From NCBI GenBank assembly GCA_021604525.1, contig BQJD01000006.1:1-64000 (forward strand): DNA of 64,000 bases, given 5' to 3'. Positions 36,160 through 45,194 of the stretch are shown here, piece by piece. Made by a program: the position numbers and the translations under genes. This DNA is from a marine bacterium B5-7 (GTDB lineage Bacteria > Pseudomonadota > Gammaproteobacteria > Arenicellales > CAJQKF01). The notes below the pieces were generated by a model. That model was not told the DNA's origin. It did not search any database and saw nothing but the letters and a program-made list of their open reading frames with translations. Each line of letters begins with the position of its first letter. The first letter of the stretch is position 1.

Positions 36160-37671
36160 ATGTCTGAAGTTCTGGAAAGATTTAGGAATTTAAGCGGCAA
36201 AGTATTTGTCGGTGGCGAGTTTAGATCGAGCAAGGCATCTAACAGGTTCGATGTAATCAATCCGGCCACAGAGGAACAGTTAGGAGAGATTGCCGATACC
36301 ACGATGACAGAAGTTGATGATGCCGTGGATCAGGCCAATACCGTTAAGAAATCGTGGGCCCGCAAATCTGCACTTGAGCGCGCGCAGATGCTTCATGATG
36401 TCGCAGATAAAATGAAACGGTTAAAGCCATTGCTAGCTGAGGCGCTTACCCGTGAAATGGGTAAGACCTATAAAGAGTCAGTGGACGAGGTCGACTGGTC
36501 AGTACACTCCATTCGTTATAGCGCTGAGATTGGTCGCAGTGATGCCGGGCGTGTGATGGGGAACGCGACGCAGGGACAATTTCATTACACGCTCAAGCAG
36601 CCCTATGGGGTAGCGGCTCTGATATTGCCTTTTAATTATCCGTTGGTGTTATTGGCATGGGAGGCAGGAGCGGCACTTGCTGCAGGTAATGCTGTCATTG
36701 TTAAACCGTCCGAGTACACCACACTCAGTACACTGCTGTTTGCTGAGGCATTTAATATCCTTCCCGATGGGCTTTTCCAGGTGGTCAGTGGTGGCGGTGA
36801 TGTCGGCCGTGCCATGGTAGAGCATAAAGGCACACATGTTGTCGCCTTCACGGGTAGTGTTCCTGTCGGGCAATTGGTCTCTGAAACCTGTGGTCGGTTG
36901 ATGAAACCTTCCTTGATTGAAACATCCGGTAATGATCCGTTCATCGTCATGCCATCAGCTCCGGTTGAATTGACGGCTCGTGCTGCTGCATTTTCGGCTT
37001 ACATGAACTGTGGACAGATATGCGTATCGGCCGAACGGTTCTTTGTTCACCAGGATATTCATGACGAGTTTATAGAACAGCTTGCAGTAGAAGCTAAAAA
37101 GATTCGCATTGGTAATGGGCTTGGCAAAGTGGACATGGGTCCGATGGTTGCTGCCAAAGAGCGCGCTCGATATGAAAACACACTTAACAGGGCTATTGAG
37201 CAGGGAGCAAAGGTGCTAACGGGCGGCGGGCGACCCGGCGGACTGAATACCGGCTGGTTCGTCGAACCGACTGTCCTTGTTAATTGCAGCGCAGATATGG
37301 AAATTTTTAATCATGAGAGCTTCGGCCCGGTTGCACCAATAACCTGTGTCAGTAGTTTTGATGAAGCCATAACACTGGCTAACCGTTCAAACTACGGTCT
37401 CGGCGCCAATATCTATACAAAAGACTTAAAAGAGGCGATACGCGCAACAGAAGAGATTGAAGCCGGAATGGTATGGGTTAATGCACCGCTTCTGGACAAT
37501 GACGCAGGTCCGTTCGGCGGCACCAAGTTAAGTGGCATGGGTCGCCAACTTGGTCCGGAAGGAATAGAAACATTCCGCCAGACCAAAACCGTAATGATCG
37601 ATCCCGAATGTGAACCACAGGATTTCTGGTGGTTCCCATATGCAGATTCCGAGATGTATCCCGACAAATAA
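36160..37671 (+). CDS. Aldehyde dehydrogenase (succinate-semialdehyde type)
   Basis: 503 residues, NAD(P)-dependent aldehyde dehydrogenase. Cofactor-binding FTGSVPVGQLVSETCG, catalytic Glu in LIETSGNDPFIVM, catalytic Cys in AYMNCGQICVSAERF (about residue 289), and C-terminal FGGTKLSGMGRQLGPEG. Closest in look to succinate-semialdehyde and related dehydrogenases. Lies 17 bases after the flavoprotein gene and likely oxidises the aldehyde from the same pathway. Confidence 0.88.
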   Translation: MSEVLERFRNLSGKVFVGGEFRSSKASNRFDVINPATEEQLGEIADTTMTEVDDAVDQANTVKKSWARKSALERAQMLHDVADKMKRLKPLLAEALTREMGKTYKESVDEVDWSVHSIRYSAEIGRSDAGRVMGNATQGQFHYTLKQPYGVAALILPFNYPLVLLAWEAGAALAAGNAVIVKPSEYTTLSTLLFAEAFNILPDGLFQVVSGGGDVGRAMVEHKGTHVVAFTGSVPVGQLVSETCGRLMKPSLIETSGNDPFIVMPSAPVELTARAAAFSAYMNCGQICVSAERFFVHQDIHDEFIEQLAVEAKKIRIGNGLGKVDMGPMVAAKERARYENTLNRAIEQGAKVLTGGGRPGGLNTGWFVEPTVLVNCSADMEIFNHESFGPVAPITCVSSFDEAITLANRSNYGLGANIYTKDLKEAIRATEEIEAGMVWVNAPLLDNDAGPFGGTKLSGMGRQLGPEGIETFRQTKTVMIDPECEPQDFWWFPYADSEMYPDK

Positions 37672-37694
37672 GTTATTAAGAGGAGGAGGATGTT

Positions 37695-37853
37695 ATGAAT
37701 GAAGCAAATTCACATGGTGATCTTGAGAGCCGAATATCGAATCTTGAAAAACCCGAGAATCAGGGAGCCGGTTTCACCGGCCGGGATTGGCTGCTTCTTA
37801 TACTCACCGGGGTGGTATTTCCGGTCCTGTTATTGATCTGGGGGTGGAACTGA
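37695..37853 (+). CDS. 52-aa membrane peptide coupled to NCS1 permease
   Basis: ATG 37695 (after AGGAGGAGGA at 37681-37690) to TGA 37851-37853, 52 residues. A polar N-terminal half with a short heptad-like stretch (DLESRISNLEKPE) leads to one helix, DWLLLILTGVVFPVLLLIW. The stop overlaps the permease ATG as TGATG-type junction (ATG at 37853). A very strong ribosome binding site and this overlap make it a real gene. Probably a small subunit or regulator of the permease; family not recognised. Confidence 0.7.
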   Translation: MNEANSHGDLESRISNLEKPENQGAGFTGRDWLLLILTGVVFPVLLLIWGWN

Positions 37854-39250
37854 TGACTCAAGCTACACATGAAAGGGCTGATGAAGGCAATTGGCCACTA
37901 TTAAAGAGCGAACGTACCTGGGGAAGAATCGAGTTGGGTGTTGTACTGCTCGTCGCGGCCTCGGCAACCTGGTGTTACATAATTGGTGAGTATGTCGGCT
38001 ATTACCTGAATCTCAAGCAGGGTTTCGCGACCATGACTGCGGGATCAATGATAGGCATGCTTCTCGTTACATTGGCTGTCGTGCCTGCTGCAACCCGATA
38101 CGGAATCGACTCAATCGTCTCGGCACGTCCCCAGTTCGGGAGCCGTGGTTGGGTAATAACCGTTTTCCTCTTGTACGTCTCAATTATCGGTTGGAACTCG
38201 CTGCTTTTGATTTTCTTCGGTAAATCGATATTACAGCTTCTAGTTACAATCGGTGCCATCAATGAGGGCGCTGGCAGCATCATTTTGCCGATTGCAACCT
38301 TGTTGGCCTGTGCCGTTGTCTACGGGGTTTTGATGCGTGGTGCCAGTGGCATTGCCAGGGTATCCAATATCCTGTTCTTCTTCATTGTCGGTGTCGGTTT
38401 GTGGATGGTATATCTGCTACTCACGAGTGATGGAATCGATCTTGTCAATGCCAAGCCAGCATATGCATCTGGCAATCTGCAGTGGGACTATATAACGGGT
38501 CTGGAAATCGGTATCGTCAGTTTGCTGTCATGGTGGCCATACATCGGCGCAATGGTTCGCGTCGCACCGAATGCAAGTACCGCCGCCATGCCTGCGATGC
38601 TGGGAATGGGTCTGCCGGTACCCATCCTGAGTGTTATAGGTCTGGCCGCAATCCTCGCACTTGAAACATCCGATCCATCTGCCTGGATGGTGCAATTGGG
38701 TGGTACGTTCTATGGCACGATCGCCTTGTTGTTCGTTATCGCTGCTAATCTGGGTACGGCAATCATCGGTGTCTATGCAACCGCAGTGGGCCTGAAAAGC
38801 GTGCCGGCTCTTGCAAGGATGTCATGGGGGAAAACGCTGTTATTGGCACTGGTACCGGTTGCATTTATCAGCATCATTGTACCGGATTTATTCTTTAATA
38901 ACTTTGGTACGTTTCTCGCATTTATCGGCGTCTTCTTTGCGCCATTATGTGCGATACAAATTGTGGACTACTTCATACTCCGGAAGCAAAGACTGAACGT
39001 TCGGGCGTTGTATGACGGATCTGTAGATTCGCCCTACTATTATTGGGGTGGTTTTAATCCGGCTGCATTGATCGGCATGGCAGCAGGTTTTGTCACATAT
39101 GTTTATCTTCTGAATCCGCTTACGTATGTCAGTAAATCTCCTTATGAAATACTGACAGCATCATTGCCGGCAGCCGTGGTGGGTGGTGTTACCTATCTCC
39201 TGTTGACGCTGATTATCATTAAGCCTGCTGGCAAAGGTGACTACGTCTAA
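37853..39250 (+). CDS. NCS1-family permease (purine/cytosine/hydantoin type)
   Basis: 465 residues from ATG 37853, with twelve helices. NCS1 features: residues WGRIELGVVLLVAASATWCY in helix 1, SMIGMLLVTLAVVPA in helix 2 and the substrate-site region SWWPYIGAMVRVAP in helix 6. NCS1 carriers import nucleobases, hydantoins, allantoin or related compounds with H+ or Na+. In this operon the cargo may be an N-methylated compound whose breakdown feeds the upstream flavoprotein, but that is inference. A hairpin follows at 39269. Confidence 0.85.
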   Translation: MTQATHERADEGNWPLLKSERTWGRIELGVVLLVAASATWCYIIGEYVGYYLNLKQGFATMTAGSMIGMLLVTLAVVPAATRYGIDSIVSARPQFGSRGWVITVFLLYVSIIGWNSLLLIFFGKSILQLLVTIGAINEGAGSIILPIATLLACAVVYGVLMRGASGIARVSNILFFFIVGVGLWMVYLLLTSDGIDLVNAKPAYASGNLQWDYITGLEIGIVSLLSWWPYIGAMVRVAPNASTAAMPAMLGMGLPVPILSVIGLAAILALETSDPSAWMVQLGGTFYGTIALLFVIAANLGTAIIGVYATAVGLKSVPALARMSWGKTLLLALVPVAFISIIVPDLFFNNFGTFLAFIGVFFAPLCAIQIVDYFILRKQRLNVRALYDGSVDSPYYYWGGFNPAALIGMAAGFVTYVYLLNPLTYVSKSPYEILTASLPAAVVGGVTYLLLTLIIIKPAGKGDYV

Positions 39251-39268
39251 TGATCCAGGAAAATCCGG

Positions 39269-39305
39269 TTCCGTCGTCATGGGCATTCGTGTCATGACGG
39301 CGGAA
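39269..39305 (+). terminator. Hairpin after the NCS1 permease operon
   Basis: TTCCGTCGTCATG (39269-39281) pairs with CATGACGGCGGAA (39293-39305) with one G-U pair over an 11-base loop; ACCTTTT follows at about 39309. A plausible intrinsic terminator for the operon, with a weak T-tract. Confidence 0.6.
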
Positions 39306-39339
39306 TCTACCTTTTGAGATAGGTTCAAGTCAGTCAGGA

Positions 39340-40488
39340 TTATTCGGTGCTGATACCCAGAACTTTTAGCAATTTGTCATAAGGTTGATAGCCTGGAATC
39401 ATTCGGCCGTCCGCTAACACCAGGGCAGGAGTTCCGGTTACCCCTACTGCAACGCCCAGACGGTAACCCGCATCCACCGCATCGGCAGCTTCGCAGTCGC
39501 CTGCGTCAGCCGTGTATCCGCCGGACTTGGCGGCCGTCAACGCCCCCTGGCGATCATCAGCGCACCATACTGATCTCATTTCGGCATAGCCGGCACCGCG
39601 TGTGCCACTGCGGGGGAATGGGATGTAGCTGACCGTGACTCCCGCCTTCTGCAGAATCGGCACTTCTTTATGGAGACGGCGGCAGTATGGACAGGTGGTG
39701 TCTGTGAATACCGTAATACGGGCCTTTTCATCACCAACCGCGGGGTAGTTTATTCGGTCCTTTACGGCAAAGCCGGCAAGGCGATCGAGCCGAAAGTCAC
39801 TTGACCGGGCCTGGGTGAGATTTTCACCGGTCTCAAGGTCGATCAGATCGCCGGTGATCAGGTAACGGCCGCTGGCATCGAGGTAGAAATAACGATTTCC
39901 TGCTTGAACACCGTAAAGGTTATCCACAGGAGTCTGTTCAGGCTGGCCGATAGCAGTACTTGCTGACAACGCCCTGGCGAGTCGCGCTGTGATGGTACTT
40001 GTTTGCGTGTTACCAGCTTGTGCTAATTTACCTGTCGGCAGACCGGCGGCAGCATCCTCGGGATAAGACTTTGCCCAGGCCGCGAAAATTTCATTGGACC
40101 ACAGGGATTGTACATAGGCGATTATCTCGGCAATCTCCGTGTCGGAGAGTTTCTCGGCAAAAGCGGGCATGGTGCCGCCCAACTTGGCGCCGCCATCGCG
40201 AATCGTACGTGACAGCACACCAAGATCGTGGTGCCAGGTATGTGCCGTGCCGTTCAAAGGGGGCGGTGTCAGTTTGCCGTTGGCGTCACGGGTCTGCCAG
40301 TTGTCTGTGCCACGGCCTTCCTTAAGGTGACATGTTTGACAGTTAGCTTCAAAGAGATCCTTACCGGATTCCACCTGCGCGCTGTTGTACCAGCGAGATG
40401 AATCGTCGGATGATGTTTGCGCCGCTACCATCGATGAGAAGGCTGCCCCGATGGAAAAAAGAAGTGTGAGATGAATACGTTTTTTCAT
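39340..40488 (-). CDS. Cytochrome c - DsbC-like thiol isomerase fusion
   Basis: 382 residues from ATG 40488 (MKKRIHL), with a signal peptide of about 23 residues. A c-type cytochrome (about 35-135) has Cys50-x2-Cys53-His54 and probable ligand Met107 (GTMPAF). A Ser/Thr-rich linker leads to a DsbC/DsbG-like part: dimerisation strands (about 190-230, YGVQAGNRYFYLD) and thioredoxin domain with Cys266-Pro-Tyr-Cys269 and cis-Pro loop VTGTPALVL. DsbC and a c-type cytochrome in one chain is unusual; the heme could deliver or accept electrons for the thiol site. ATG choice is supported by the signal peptide. Confidence 0.87.
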   Translation of the reverse strand: MKKRIHLTLLFSIGAAFSSMVAAQTSSDDSSRWYNSAQVESGKDLFEANCQTCHLKEGRGTDNWQTRDANGKLTPPPLNGTAHTWHHDLGVLSRTIRDGGAKLGGTMPAFAEKLSDTEIAEIIAYVQSLWSNEIFAAWAKSYPEDAAAGLPTGKLAQAGNTQTSTITARLARALSASTAIGQPEQTPVDNLYGVQAGNRYFYLDASGRYLITGDLIDLETGENLTQARSSDFRLDRLAGFAVKDRINYPAVGDEKARITVFTDTTCPYCRRLHKEVPILQKAGVTVSYIPFPRSGTRGAGYAEMRSVWCADDRQGALTAAKSGGYTADAGDCEAADAVDAGYRLGVAVGVTGTPALVLADGRMIPGYQPYDKLLKVLGISTE

Positions 40489-40602
40489 GGGATTGAATAG
40501 TTCCTGATGTATTGTCAGCGGCGACACTGGGAGAAGTTTTTGGTGATTTGTTTGATGTCGCCGGAGTCGATAGAGTTAACCGTATGTGGCCAGACAGTGA
40601 GT

Positions 40603-41022
40603 TCAGGAGCGTCGCGGAGGTGGCGTGGATGGGGCGTCATTCAACGTATTTTGTACATCGTCAAATTGACTATGACGAGTGAAGAAGTGGATACCTATAG
40701 ATGGTGTTTTCAGTGGCCTGGTATTCGAATCAGAGACACAAATCAGGCAATGGTCATTATCACAATCGTCCTGTTGATCGCAGTTTTCATAGGTTTGAAT
40801 AGATGCACTTTGTGAACCAACAGGATAGATACGGTCTGTAAGTTGATTTGATAAATCGGGGAAGGAGTGGTTTACGGTTACCGAAATAAAATTCGATGTG
40901 GAAGGTGCGTCCATGTTGACTGGAGAAGGTGGAATATTGGATGAGGCGGTTGCCACAGTCGATTGGCTGAGTATCAGTATGACGCTGAATAGCGCAAAAA
41001 ATAGTTTGCGAATTACATTCAT
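40603..41022 (-). CDS. Secreted Cys-rich hypothetical protein
   Basis: About 139 residues from ATG 41022 (MNVIRKLFFAL). Signal peptide (about 1-26, ending TATAS region). The mature chain is Ser/Pro-rich and contains a Cys/Asp/His cluster NCDQQDDCDNDHCLICV that could bind a metal. It recalls small periplasmic proteins near copper-handling genes, but no family is recognised. The gene follows the DUF411 gene on the same strand. Confidence 0.5.
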   Translation of the reverse strand: MNVIRKLFFALFSVILILSQSTVATASSNIPPSPVNMDAPSTSNFISVTVNHSFPDLSNQLTDRIYPVGSQSASIQTYENCDQQDDCDNDHCLICVSDSNTRPLKTPSIGIHFFTRHSQFDDVQNTLNDAPSTPPPRRS

Positions 41023-41107
41023 GGACGCAGGCAATGGTACAACGAATTGAACCGTTTATCGGTCGGACGATTGCAAGGGATTTCCATCTGCTGTGTAGCG
41101 CCAGGTT

Positions 41108-41602
41108 CTAGTACGTATTATAGGTTCGTGTGACACCTTGCTCATTGAAACTCATGACCGAATAGCGGTCGAGACGGCCGGTTTCCATGCCCGGCGACCC
41201 TTGAGGCATACCGGCGACGGCAAGGCCTCGTATCGACGGCTTGTCGTTGAGCAGACGGATAATATCGGTCGCTGGCACATGACCTTCAATCACGTAATCT
41301 CCAACAGTTGCTGTATGACAGGCACGTAATGGTTCCGGGACGGCCAACTGACGCTTCATCGGTGACACGTCGTATTGATTCTTGACGATGACGTTGAAGC
41401 CGTTGTCTTCAAGATGATCCACCCACTTCGAACAGCAGCCACAGGTGGGACTCTTGTACACGGTCACATTGGCGATTGCCTCCCCGCTTCGGCTGAAGGG
41501 ACCGGTATACAGTACTAAAACAGCGATGATGGCAGTTAAGGCCAGGACGCTAATCGCGATCAAATGCGATCGGCTCTTTATTTGTTTGAACTTATGCTTC
41601 AT
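41108..41602 (-). CDS. DUF411 metal-binding protein
   Basis: 164 residues: N-terminal membrane anchor (about 15-33) and DUF411 domain. Conserved Cys cluster in YKSPTCGCCSKWVDHL (about 49-64) and later Cys-His in RACHTATVGDYVIEGHVPA; the C-terminal VAGMPQGSPGME is typical. DUF411 proteins are periplasmic, linked to copper handling. Neighbours (cytochrome c-DsbC fusion, Cys-rich protein) fit a periplasmic redox/metal role. Confidence 0.88.
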   Translation of the reverse strand: MKHKFKQIKSRSHLIAISVLALTAIIAVLVLYTGPFSRSGEAIANVTVYKSPTCGCCSKWVDHLEDNGFNVIVKNQYDVSPMKRQLAVPEPLRACHTATVGDYVIEGHVPATDIIRLLNDKPSIRGLAVAGMPQGSPGMETGRLDRYSVMSFNEQGVTRTYNTY

Positions 41603-41763
41603 TCTTTAAATATACGATCTGGTGAAATCGTGGAACTGTCGGTAGATTAAACACGAAAGGCTGCTTGCCGATCCACTATCTAACCAAAATGACATAATCG
41701 AAAACGGATAACTGACAACAAAGTCATACACCGAATGTCGTTACCAAAACGTGAGTGCAAGGC

Positions 41764-42174
41764 ATGATTCATCAACGTATTCGACCCTTCAATACCCGTG
41801 ATACTTATCCTGAGCAGTGTCTTGATAATGATCTTTGTCAGGCAGTGGTTGCCAGCGGCAGGGTCGTTTTCCTGCGTGGACAATGCCCTCAGGATCTCGA
41901 TTCCTTCGAGAATATCGGTATTGGTGATCCCATCGCCCAGGCTCATCAGGTGATGCGTAACATACAAACACTTGTCAGCGAATGTGGCGGCGCCATGGAA
42001 CATATTGCCAAGCTGGTGGTGTACCTCACCGATGTGCGTCATCGTGAGCCGGTTTATCAGGTTATGGGTGAGTACATTCGTGGCGTGCATCCGGTATGCA
42101 CGGGTCTGGTAGTGGTCGCCCTGGCGCGTCCGGAATGGTTGGTGGAAATCGATGCCACCGCGGTGATTCCATGA
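41764..42174 (+). CDS. RidA/YjgF-family protein
   Basis: About 136 residues from ATG 41764 (MIHQRIRPFN); ATG 41755 adds three residues. RidA fold: VVFLRGQCPQDLDS, DPIAQAHQVMRNIQTLV, IAKLVVYLTDVRHR, and the C-terminal EIDATAVIP. RidA hydrolyses reactive enamine/imine intermediates. The usual Arg that binds the carboxylate lies in a diverged stretch (GLVVVALARPEWLVEID), so the substrate may differ from 2-aminoacrylate. Stop overlaps the next ATG (ATGA). Confidence 0.85.
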   Translation: MIHQRIRPFNTRDTYPEQCLDNDLCQAVVASGRVVFLRGQCPQDLDSFENIGIGDPIAQAHQVMRNIQTLVSECGGAMEHIAKLVVYLTDVRHREPVYQVMGEYIRGVHPVCTGLVVVALARPEWLVEIDATAVIP

Positions 42175-42845
42175 CTTTCTCCATCGTTGCCCGTTGCAAG
42201 CAAACCGGCCAGTTCGGTGTTGCAGTCTCGTCATCTTCCCCGGCAGTCGCGGCGCGTTGTGCATTCGCGCGTGCTGGTGTCGGCGCAGTATCAAGCCAGA
42301 ATATCACCGATCCGTCTTTAGGTCCGCAGTGCCTTGACCTGATGGAACTCGGTGCCGATGCGCAAACCGCACTTGAAGTTGTCACGAATTCCAATGATGA
42401 CATCGAGTATCGCCAGCTAGGCGCGGTGGATGCTAATGGTATCAGCGCAATATTCAGCGGTGAAAATACACTTGGAACATACGCTACTGCGTCCGCTGCC
42501 GATGTCGCCTGCGCCGGTAATTTATTGGCTAATGCCCGTGTGCCCACTGAGATGGTGAACGCATTTAACGCGACATCAGGACATCTTGGGGATCGATTGC
42601 TCAAAGCCCTTAAAGCCGGGCTCGACGCTGGCGGCGAAGCTGGCGATATTCATTCAGCCGGCCTCATGGTAGTGGACCGCATGTCATGGCCAGTTGTCGA
42701 CTTAAGGGTCGACTTTGACGATGCGCCGATTGAGCGCCTTCATGAACTCTGGCAAATATACAAACCGCAAATCGATGACTACATTATTCGCGCCATCGAT
42801 CCGGCGGCATCTCCCGGCTATAACGTAGCCGGTGACGATCGCTAG
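42171..42845 (+). CDS. DUF1028 Ntn-hydrolase-like protein
   Basis: 224 residues from ATG 42171. Matches DUF1028: TFSIVARCKQTGQFGVAVSS at the N-terminus, AVAARCAFARAGVGAVSSQN, and the HSAGLMVVDR segment near residue 165. The family has an Ntn-hydrolase-like fold; no reaction is proven. Commonly found with RidA, as here with a four-base overlap, suggesting a shared amine or amide degradation path. Confidence 0.85.
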   Translation: MTFSIVARCKQTGQFGVAVSSSSPAVAARCAFARAGVGAVSSQNITDPSLGPQCLDLMELGADAQTALEVVTNSNDDIEYRQLGAVDANGISAIFSGENTLGTYATASAADVACAGNLLANARVPTEMVNAFNATSGHLGDRLLKALKAGLDAGGEAGDIHSAGLMVVDRMSWPVVDLRVDFDDAPIERLHELWQIYKPQIDDYIIRAIDPAASPGYNVAGDDR

Positions 42846-42938
42846 CTGCAACATGCCGGTGGGTTATCCGGTTTTGTGTTTTGAATATGCGTCCGGGATT
42901 TTGAGAATTATCAGGCGTGTCGCGCCGGGTAGGGGTTG

Positions 42939-44189
42939 ATGAACTTTGATTGGCATGTAGAAAGCGGTGAACTGCCGCCATTGATGACACTAGAACCCGA
43001 TCCCGCGGCTGACAGTATCGATCATGCTGCGGTACGCGCCTGCCGTTTGATGAGACTGCGTGAGGAGATGGCGTCGCATCAGATTGCGGCCTGTCTGTTA
43101 TTCGATCCGGTCAACATTCGCTATGCGAGTGGCGCTCGCAACATGCAAGTCTTCTCGTCACGTAACCCTGCCCGCTATCTGGTCGTCACTCAATACAGAA
43201 CCATCCTGTTTGAGTTTACCGGCTGCATGCATCTGGCCTCAGATCTTGAGACGATCGATGAAGTCCGCCCGGCCATGACCGTGAGCTTTGTCGCAGCAGG
43301 TAATACCATTACCGATACCGAGAAGCGCTTTGCTGTTGAGATGGCGACACTGCTGCGCGAACTTGTCGGCGATGGACAGATTATCGGTATTGAACGAATC
43401 AACGCCGGTGCGGTGCAGGCATTGGTTGCACAAGGCTTTATGTTGGTCGATGCGCAAATTCCGGTGGAACGTGCCCGGGCGATTAAGTCAAGTGAGGAAC
43501 TCAAGTGTGTACGTGCGTCGCTTCGAGCAACCGAACATGCCGTTGCCCGGCTTCGCGCCGCGCTTCGTCCCGGTATTACTGAAAATGCCTTGTGGTCGGT
43601 ACTGCATCAGGCAGTGATCGAGCAGAACGGCGACTACTGTGAGACCCGGTTGTTATCAAGCGGCAAACGCTCTAACCCGTGGTTCCAGGAGTGTAGTCCG
43701 CGAGTCATCGGTAATAACGAACTGGTGGCGCTGGATACCGATGTGGTCGGCTGCTATGGCTATTATTCCGACTTCTCGCGAACCTTTCATTCAGGTCCCG
43801 GCAAACCGTCCGCGATACAGAAACGTCTGTATCAAACAGCCCACGAACAGGTCCACCATAATATCGACATCATCAAAGCAGGAATGAGCTTCAAGGAATA
43901 CTCTGAAAAAGCCTGGAGCATCCCTTCGAAGTATCATGGCAACCGTTATTATCTGTCCGCTCATGGCGTCGGCATGACCGGTGAATATCCATACCTCTAT
44001 CATCATGCCGACTACAAGGATGCCGGCTATGACGGCATAATCGAGCCGGGCATGACCCTGTGTGTGGAAAGCTATATTGGCGAGAAGGATGGCACGGAGG
44101 GGGTGAAGCTCGAGCAGCAGATTCTGGTGACCGATGACGGTATCGAGTTACTGTCGGAATTTCCCTTCGAGGAGGCGCTACTGGGCTGA
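42939..44189 (+). CDS. DddP-like M24-family metalloenzyme
   Basis: 416 residues from ATG 42939. M24 (pita-bread) fold with six metal ligands at Asp266, Asp268, Asp278, His342, Glu377 and Glu392. Strong likeness to the DMSP lyase DddP in IRYASGARNMQ, ETRLLSSGKRSNPWFQECSP and MTLCVESYIGE; all six ligands sit 29 residues before the DddP positions I recall (295, 297, 307, 371, 406, 421), and Tyr337 fits Tyr366. The residue matching the proposed catalytic Asp377 is Gly348. It is therefore a DddP relative, perhaps a C-N or peptide hydrolase rather than a DMSP lyase. Confidence 0.8.
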   Translation: MNFDWHVESGELPPLMTLEPDPAADSIDHAAVRACRLMRLREEMASHQIAACLLFDPVNIRYASGARNMQVFSSRNPARYLVVTQYRTILFEFTGCMHLASDLETIDEVRPAMTVSFVAAGNTITDTEKRFAVEMATLLRELVGDGQIIGIERINAGAVQALVAQGFMLVDAQIPVERARAIKSSEELKCVRASLRATEHAVARLRAALRPGITENALWSVLHQAVIEQNGDYCETRLLSSGKRSNPWFQECSPRVIGNNELVALDTDVVGCYGYYSDFSRTFHSGPGKPSAIQKRLYQTAHEQVHHNIDIIKAGMSFKEYSEKAWSIPSKYHGNRYYLSAHGVGMTGEYPYLYHHADYKDAGYDGIIEPGMTLCVESYIGEKDGTEGVKLEQQILVTDDGIELLSEFPFEEALLG

Positions 44190-44209
44190 TGCGCCATGCC
44201 GTATGACGG

Positions 44210-45049
44210 CTAGCTTACTTCCACAAACGGCATGTCAGCGACCATTTCGTACTGTCGTTCTTCGCTGAGTTTCTTATATCGCGTGCGACTGCGATGGGAC
44301 CTGAATACCTTCTCCGCCGACTGCCGCTTGATGTCCTTGTCGACAAAATCGTCACGCACAAAAAACGCATTAACGCCGGTATTGTCGACCGCCACCAGGC
44401 TATAGCCCTTGCGCATTCCAAGCCGTTCAAATGCCCTCAGGGATGCACTGTGATACAGCCCGCTCGGATGCATCCGATAACGATCAAAATCGGCTGAATA
44501 GGGCACGCTGATACTGCGTTCAATACCGAAGCTGGCGTTGTATTCCACCACCACGATTTTGGCATCGGTTTCAATTGCTTCGAAGATCCAGAAGTCATTG
44601 CCATCGATGTCGATCGACAGCACATCGATGTTGCGGCTGAAGTGCAGGTCACTAAGCAGCGGATTGATGTTGTCGATATCGACGAGGCATTCGGCAATCA
44701 CTGCGCGATCGGCAGCAAGCCGCCTCAGCAAGGTTCGCGCAGTTGCGCACTTTTGCGGATTAGCGTCGATAAAAACACCGCGATAATTCCGGTTGATGAG
44801 CATGTTCAGACAATTACATTGATCAGCAGCAAAGCCGATTTCAACAAATCGTCGATTGAGCGATGGTAAGTGATCCAGCAGATAATCAATAATTCCGTCT
44901 TCGCGGTGTTGCGAGAATACCCGGTACCCATGACGGTTGATGTCCCATGGCGGGAAATGCACGCCGCGGTGACGGTTTTTGAAGTGAGCACGTAGTCGCA
45001 TCGACGCTACTTTGAATGTTGTCGATAGCGAGTCGCTGGATGAGTCCAA
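44210..45049 (-). CDS. FkbM-like SAM methyltransferase
   Basis: 279 residues. Class I methyltransferase-like core with RRFVEIGFAADQCNCLNML as the SAM-site strand, then GVFIDANPQKCATARTLL and DVLSIDIDGNDFWIFEAI, the FkbM pattern. The N-terminal FSQHREDGIIDYLL is typical of this group. Target (often a sugar or polysaccharide hydroxyl) is unknown. Convergent with the DddP-like gene. Confidence 0.7.
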   Translation of the reverse strand: MDSSSDSLSTTFKVASMRLRAHFKNRHRGVHFPPWDINRHGYRVFSQHREDGIIDYLLDHLPSLNRRFVEIGFAADQCNCLNMLINRNYRGVFIDANPQKCATARTLLRRLAADRAVIAECLVDIDNINPLLSDLHFSRNIDVLSIDIDGNDFWIFEAIETDAKIVVVEYNASFGIERSISVPYSADFDRYRMHPSGLYHSASLRAFERLGMRKGYSLVAVDNTGVNAFFVRDDFVDKDIKRQSAEKVFRSHRSRTRYKKLSEERQYEMVADMPFVEVS

Positions 45050-45194
45050 GTTAGAGAATCCTGTGGCGAAACTGCAAGACGAAAATTGTAAACCATCGGT
45101 GGTTTTGTCTTATGATCGATTGCGCAGTGGACGATCCTTGCTATCATGATCTTTAACTCAATTATCATAAATTCAATAACAGACCGAGGTTACC

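Noticed and set aside
42939-44189. Confident DMSP lyase call (dddP)
   Set aside because: The proposed catalytic Asp position is Gly, so only a DddP-like label is given.
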